From Planctomycetota bacterium (GTDB taxonomy: Bacteria > Planctomycetota > Planctomycetia > Planctomycetales > Planctomycetaceae), in assembly GCA_023429275.1 (NCBI GenBank), contig JAEYWB010000561.1, forward strand, positions 1 to 10,712: DNA of 10,712 nt. Reading direction: 5' to 3'. This document shows positions 6,817-10,712 of this stretch, one piece after another. The notes under the pieces were generated by a model. The model saw only the letters and a program-made list of their open reading frames with translations. It was not told the origin of the DNA and did no database searches. Numbering within the stretch: position 1 is the first letter of the stretch; each line of letters opens with the position of its first letter. The position numbers were made by a program, and so were the translations under genes.

Positions 6817-6853
6817 AACCACGAAGGCACCAAGCCTTTGTGCCCTGGTGGTT
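6817..6853. repeat. Imperfect palindrome, possible terminator or dispersed repeat
   Basis: AACCACGAAGGCAC (6817-6830) pairs with GTGCCCTGGTGGTT (6840-6853) at 12 of 14 positions around a 9-base loop. It lies 49 bases after the stop of the DUF1549/DUF1553 gene. There is no long U-tract. The ACCACGAAGGCAC core resembles a palindromic intergenic repeat I recall from several bacterial phyla; copy number in this genome cannot be judged from one window. Confidence 0.45.
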
Positions 6854-6887
6854 TACCGGCACTTTCCGACAGAACGGTCAGCGGTCC

Positions 6888-6893
6888 GGGAGG
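6888..6893 (+). promoter_or_regulatory. Ribosome binding site that sets the PPC gene start
   Basis: GGGAGG lies 6 bases before ATG 6900, an ideal distance, and directly abuts ATG 6894. It therefore supports ATG 6900 over the GTG at 6840, which lies inside the palindrome and would put 20 extra residues before the signal peptide. Confidence 0.7.
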
Positions 6894-6899
6894 ATGGAG

Positions 6900-9233
6900 A
6901 TGCAGAGTTTGATGAGCATTCACAGTGCGCGGTGCCTCCAGCGGGCTCGCCGGCTTTCCCGGTCGGTCCTCGTTCTCCTGGCACTCATTCCGGCCGTTGC
7001 CCGTGCGCAATCGGTCTGCCTCCCCGCCCCGCGGCTTCTGACCACGATGCCCATGGGGGGCCAGGTCGGGACCGAGGTCGAGATCGTCATCAGCGGCGAA
7101 AACCTCGACGATGCCGATGAGCTGTCGTTCTCCGACCCGCGTCTGACGGCCAAGCGGAAGGTCGACGCCGCCGGGAAGATCGAGCCGAACAAGTACGTCG
7201 TCACGATCGCGGCGGACTGTCCTCCGCGACTCTACGAAACCCGCGTCATGACGCGGCTTGGCATGTCCTCCTCACGCGTCTTCTCGGTCGGGACGCTCCC
7301 CGAGACGAAAGTCGAGAAGCCGAACACCTCGCTCGCGACCGCGAAAGAGGTGCAGGTCAATTCGGTTTGCAACGCGGTCATGTCGACCCGGGCGATGGAC
7401 CACTACATCTTCGAGGCCAGGAAGAACCAGCGGATCGGCGTCGAGTGCGCGACCCGCGGGATCGATTCCAAGCTCGACGCCGTCGTCATTATCGGTGACT
7501 CGGCCGGCCGGGACCTTCTCGTCGAACGGCGCGGCGGGCTGCTCGACTTCACCGTGCCGGAGGATGGCAAATACGTCATCAAGGTTCACGAGCTGACCTT
7601 CAAGGGGGGCCGCGACTACTTCTATCGCCTCGTCCTGCAGGAGGTCCCCGCCGGGGCTCCGATCGCCCGGCATCCCTCGACGAAGCCGGTCAACGCCTTC
7701 TCCTGGCCGCCGGCCGGTGTCCCCGAACAGGCCCCGCTGGCCGAAGTCGAGCCGAACAACGATCCCGCCCGCATCCAGAAGATCACGCTCCCTTGTGACA
7801 TCTCCGGCAGCTTCGCCCAGGCGGCGGATGTCGACATGTTCGAGTTCGAGGCGAAAAAGGGTGAGGAGTGGTGGGTCGAGGTCGCCTCGGAGCGATTCGG
7901 CCTCCCGACCGACCCCAACGTCCTCGTGCAGCACGTCGCGACCGTTGACGGCCAGGAGAAGCTGACCGACGTTATCGAGTTCACCGACATCCCCAGCCCG
8001 GTCAAGGTCTCGAGCAACGGCTACGCCTACGACGGCCCGCCGTACAATGCCGGCTCGGCTGACATCCTCGGCAAGCTGACGATCCAGCAGGACGGCGTTC
8101 ACCGCCTGCAGATCACCGATCTCTTCGGCGGGACGCGGACCGATCCGCGGAACGTCTACCGGCTTGTCATCCGCAAGGCGGCCCCCGACTTCGCCATCGT
8201 CGCCTGGGCGCTCCATATGGAGCTCCGCAACGGTGACCGGAACGCCCTGACGAAGCCGCTGGCCCTGCGGAACGGCGGCGCGATGGCGCTGGAAGTGGTT
8301 GCGATCCGTCGAGACGGGTTCGATGGTGACATCGAACTGTCGATGACCGGCCTGCCGGAGGGAGTTCGCGCCCAGGGGCTGAAGATCGCCGCCGGCAAGA
8401 GCCGAGGCATCATGGTCGTCTCGGCCGACGAGAAGGCCCCCCGGGCCCTGGCCAGCGCGACCTTCACCGGGACGGCGAAGATCAACGGAGTGGACGTCAC
8501 TCATCCGTGTGCCCTGGCGACGTATGCCTGGCCGATCCCCGACTCGTGGGGCGAGATTCCGTATCCGCGGCTCTCGTCCGATCTCCCGGTCTCGGTCGGC
8601 GGGCACGACTTCGCCCCCATCACGATTGCCCCGGCGACTCGCGATCCGATCGAAGCCAAGGCGGGAACGACGGTGAAGATTCCGCTCGCGCAGGCGATCC
8701 GCAGCGAGTTCTCGGGCGCGACGATGTCCCTCAAGACGTTCGGCAGCGGCTTCGAAGCCAACGCTCCGTTCACGGTTCCGCTGACGGCGGACAAGGCCGA
8801 GGCCGTTCTCGATCTCGCGAAGCTCAAGACTCCGCCGGGTGACTACCAGATCGCCTTCTACGGAAGTGCCGTCGCCAAGTATCGGCATCATCCGGAAGCC
8901 GTGACCGCCGCCGAACTCGCGAAAAGTAAGGCCGAGGCGGACCTCAAGGCGATCGATGCCGACCTGGCGAAGGCGACCGAAGCGGCCAAGGCCGCGGCCG
9001 CCGAAGCGGCAAAGACGGCAGCGGCAGGCGCCGCAAAGGCGACCGAGGCCAAAATGGCCGCCGACGCCGCGGTTACCGATCTCCAGATGAAGCAGAAAGC
9101 CGCCACGGCCGCCGTGGCCGCGGCCGATCAGGCCCTCAAGAACGCAACCACGGCAGCGCAGCCGAAAGACATTGTCGATATCGTCGTCTCGGAACCGATC
9201 GCGGTCCGAGTTCTTCCTGCGGAGACGAAATGA
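6900..9233 (+). CDS. Secreted PPC-domain protein with C-terminal Ala-rich coiled coil
   Basis: A 777-aa exported protein, probably binding or structural. A Sec signal peptide is clear: an arginine-rich n-region, the core SVLVLLALIPAV and an AxA-type site (ARA, then QS) near residue 37. The following 100 residues resemble the IPT/TIG-like start of planctomycete homologues (GGQVGTEVEIVISGENLDDA). Residues about 143-250 and 284-425 look like two bacterial pre-peptidase C-terminal (PPC) beta-sandwiches; the second opens with the signature EVEPNNDPA. Residues about 430-670 are further beta-rich sequence. Residues 671-754 are Ala/Lys/Glu-rich with heptad-like spacing, probably a coiled coil, followed by a final strand (IVDIVVSEPIAVRVLPA). 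No protease residues are recognisable. The next gene overlaps by ATGA, so the two are translationally coupled. Confidence 0.88.
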   Translation: MQSLMSIHSARCLQRARRLSRSVLVLLALIPAVARAQSVCLPAPRLLTTMPMGGQVGTEVEIVISGENLDDADELSFSDPRLTAKRKVDAAGKIEPNKYVVTIAADCPPRLYETRVMTRLGMSSSRVFSVGTLPETKVEKPNTSLATAKEVQVNSVCNAVMSTRAMDHYIFEARKNQRIGVECATRGIDSKLDAVVIIGDSAGRDLLVERRGGLLDFTVPEDGKYVIKVHELTFKGGRDYFYRLVLQEVPAGAPIARHPSTKPVNAFSWPPAGVPEQAPLAEVEPNNDPARIQKITLPCDISGSFAQAADVDMFEFEAKKGEEWWVEVASERFGLPTDPNVLVQHVATVDGQEKLTDVIEFTDIPSPVKVSSNGYAYDGPPYNAGSADILGKLTIQQDGVHRLQITDLFGGTRTDPRNVYRLVIRKAAPDFAIVAWALHMELRNGDRNALTKPLALRNGGAMALEVVAIRRDGFDGDIELSMTGLPEGVRAQGLKIAAGKSRGIMVVSADEKAPRALASATFTGTAKINGVDVTHPCALATYAWPIPDSWGEIPYPRLSSDLPVSVGGHDFAPITIAPATRDPIEAKAGTTVKIPLAQAIRSEFSGATMSLKTFGSGFEANAPFTVPLTADKAEAVLDLAKLKTPPGDYQIAFYGSAVAKYRHHPEAVTAAELAKSKAEADLKAIDADLAKATEAAKAAAAEAAKTAAAGAAKATEAKMAADAAVTDLQMKQKAATAAVAAADQALKNATTAAQPKDIVDIVVSEPIAVRVLPAETK
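8910..9161 (+). repeat. Ala-rich low-complexity coiled-coil segment inside the PPC protein
   Basis: Residues 671-754 consist mainly of Ala, Lys, Glu and Asp in runs such as KATEAAKAAAAEAAKTAAA. The DNA is correspondingly repetitive in GCG/GCC/AAG codons. It separates the beta-rich body (ending near YGSAVAKYRHHPEAV) from the C-terminal strand, so it may act as a stalk or oligomerisation helix. Confidence 0.7.
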
Positions 9234-10687
9234 GTTACACCCAGAATTCTCGTTCCCAGACTCGCTGCGCCGGTCCGCGGGGCCTTGCAACACATCGCCG
9301 CGCGTTCCTCCAGACCGGCCTGGCGGGCTTTGCCACGCTGAGCCTGCCCGGCATCCTCCGGCTGCAGGCACACAACGCCCTTCACGCCTCGGAAGAAGGA
9401 GGGACGGCGTCGTCCCGGGAGAAGAACGCCGTCATCATGGTGTGGCAGCCCGGGGGGCTTTCGCACCTCGACTCGTACGACCCGAAGCCGCAGGCGGCGA
9501 GCGAGTATCGCGGCCCGTTCGACGTGATCGACACGAAGGTCCCGGGGCTGCAGTTCACCGAACTCCTGCCCATGCAGGCGGCGATTGCTGACAAGTTCAC
9601 GGTTCTCCGGTCGATGCGGCAGACCGCCGGCGGACACCCCGCCGGGTCGATGCAGCTTCTCTCCGGCGACCCCGACACCCGGGACAAGCCGAAGCCGCGG
9701 TATCCCGACTGGATGACCGTCGCGAACTACATGCGGGCGAAGGGCGGTCCCCGGACGAACCCGCTGCCCCGGTACGTCGGCATCAATCCGCCGCTCGAGT
9801 ACAACGGCCCCGCCTATCTCGGCGACGCCTGTTCCCCCTTCGTCGTCACCGGTGACCCAAGCTCACCGAGCTTCTCCGTGCCGAACATCGGCCTGACCGA
9901 TGCGGGCGAGGTCCAGCATCTCGATCGCCGTTCACGACTTCGGCAGAACCTCGACACGCTCGAGCGGACGTTCGATCAGCAGCGTGAACTGGCCGCCCTC
10001 GACGAGTTCGAAGTCCAGGCGATGACCCTGCTGACGAACCCGAAGACGAAAGAGGCGTTCGACCTCTCGCGCGAGGAGGACAAGGTCCGCGATCGCTACG
10101 GCCGCAACGCGTGGGGACAGCAGCTGCTGCTGGCCCGGCGGCTGGTCGAAGCGGGGGTGGACATTCTCACGACCAGCCTCAGCGGCCCGCTCTGCGGCCG
10201 CGTCCAGAACTGGGACGATCACGCCGTCAACCACAACGTCTTCGAAGCGATGCGGTTCCGGGCGGAGGTGTACGACCGGGCGGTGTCGGCCCTGATCGAG
10301 GACATCTACGAGCGGGGCCTCGACAAGCGGGTCCTCGTCTGCGTCACAGGCGAGTTCGGCCGGACGCCGAAGATCGAGTACTCCCCCAGCACCGGCGCCG
10401 GCAACGCCAGTGCCCCGGCGGGGACGATCCAGCCGGGCCGCGATCACTGGCCGCGGGCGTTCTCGAACATCTGGGCAGGCGGAGGGATCGAGACCGGCCG
10501 GTTCATCGGCGCGACCGACAAGCGGGGCGAAGATTCGATCGAACGGATCTGCGGCCCGGGCGACTTCCTGGCGACGATCTATCATCACCTCGGGATCGAC
10601 TCGCAGAAGACCTTCATCAAGGACTTCAACGGCCGCCCGACACCGATCGTCGACCACGGACGTCCGATTGCCGAACTGATGGGATAG
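9230..10687 (+). CDS. DUF1501 Tat-exported protein (alkaline-phosphatase-like / sulfatase-like superfamily)
   Basis: DUF1501 proteins are related to the alkaline phosphatase/sulfatase superfamily; the substrate here is unknown. The N-terminus carries a twin-arginine signal: HRRAFLQTGLAGF with Arg23-Arg24 followed by a hydrophobic stretch ending near ILRLQA, in the form usual for planctomycete DUF1501 proteins. Family blocks follow in order: VWQPGGLSHLDSYDPKP (about 71-87), GGHPAGSM with His136, NWDDHAVNH (327-335), TGEFGRTPKI (373-382) and GRDHWP (403-408). The conserved Asp and His residues in these blocks are the probable metal ligands by analogy. The length of 485 aa is normal and the C-terminus appears intact. 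ATG 9230 overlaps the stop of the PPC gene (ATGA), and GGAG at 9221-9224 sits 5 bases upstream. It is the third member of the cassette. Confidence 0.94.
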   Translation: MSYTQNSRSQTRCAGPRGLATHRRAFLQTGLAGFATLSLPGILRLQAHNALHASEEGGTASSREKNAVIMVWQPGGLSHLDSYDPKPQAASEYRGPFDVIDTKVPGLQFTELLPMQAAIADKFTVLRSMRQTAGGHPAGSMQLLSGDPDTRDKPKPRYPDWMTVANYMRAKGGPRTNPLPRYVGINPPLEYNGPAYLGDACSPFVVTGDPSSPSFSVPNIGLTDAGEVQHLDRRSRLRQNLDTLERTFDQQRELAALDEFEVQAMTLLTNPKTKEAFDLSREEDKVRDRYGRNAWGQQLLLARRLVEAGVDILTTSLSGPLCGRVQNWDDHAVNHNVFEAMRFRAEVYDRAVSALIEDIYERGLDKRVLVCVTGEFGRTPKIEYSPSTGAGNASAPAGTIQPGRDHWPRAFSNIWAGGGIETGRFIGATDKRGEDSIERICGPGDFLATIYHHLGIDSQKTFIKDFNGRPTPIVDHGRPIAELMG

Positions 10688-10712
10688 CTCTGACCTGTCA
10701 CCTCATCAGCCG

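Noticed and set aside
6840..6899. GTG 6840 as the start of the PPC gene
   Set aside because: It lies inside a palindrome and adds 20 residues before the signal peptide; ATG 6900 has an ideal GGGAGG upstream.
7272..9371. A 699-codon open frame on the - strand
   Set aside because: It lies antisense to the PPC gene in the same codon register and encodes an R/D/G-rich product without motifs; the + strand has signal peptide, PPC signatures and a ribosome binding site.

Overview
The window reads as chromosomal DNA of a planctomycete. It is GC-rich with strong G/C preference at third codon positions, and it carries protein families that are characteristic of Planctomycetes (established knowledge): a DUF1559 prepilin-like protein with the H-X9-DG signature, a cytochrome-like DUF1549/DUF1553 protein, a secreted PPC-domain protein, and a Tat-exported DUF1501 protein. 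Genus cannot be read from the sequence. All confident genes lie on the + strand.

Layout. Bases 1-1639 hold no confident gene. Within them are two small overlapping ORFs (343-693 and 690-833) with good ribosome binding sites, followed by a perfect 15-bp hairpin terminator (872-908), then about 730 bases with only a diverged inverted repeat (1360-1483). Bases 1640-2647 encode the DUF1559 prepilin-like protein. Bases 2784-4136 encode an unusual one-pass membrane protein: an N-terminal zinc ribbon, a Pro/Ala-rich linker with three copies of an FDPxDFL-like motif, one membrane helix and a C-terminal carboxypeptidase-regulatory-like beta domain. A 363-base gap (4137-4499) holds a nested hairpin and a candidate promoter. 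Bases 4500-6767 encode the DUF1549/DUF1553 protein, with two possible c-type haem sites. After a 132-base gap with a palindrome come the PPC-domain protein (6900-9233) and the DUF1501 protein (9230-10687), whose ATGA overlap implies translational coupling.

Function. The last three genes form the familiar planctomycete surface/periplasmic cassette DUF1549-DUF1553 / PPC / DUF1501. All three have export signals (Sec, Sec, Tat), so they probably act together outside the cytoplasm, perhaps in binding or processing a polymer or sulfated substrate, but no biochemical role is established for this cassette. The first two confident genes may be an independent pair. I see no CRISPR array, tRNA, rRNA, insertion sequence or phage gene. 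The points most worth checking are the small-ORF pair with its terminator, and the zinc-ribbon membrane protein with its repeated linker motif.
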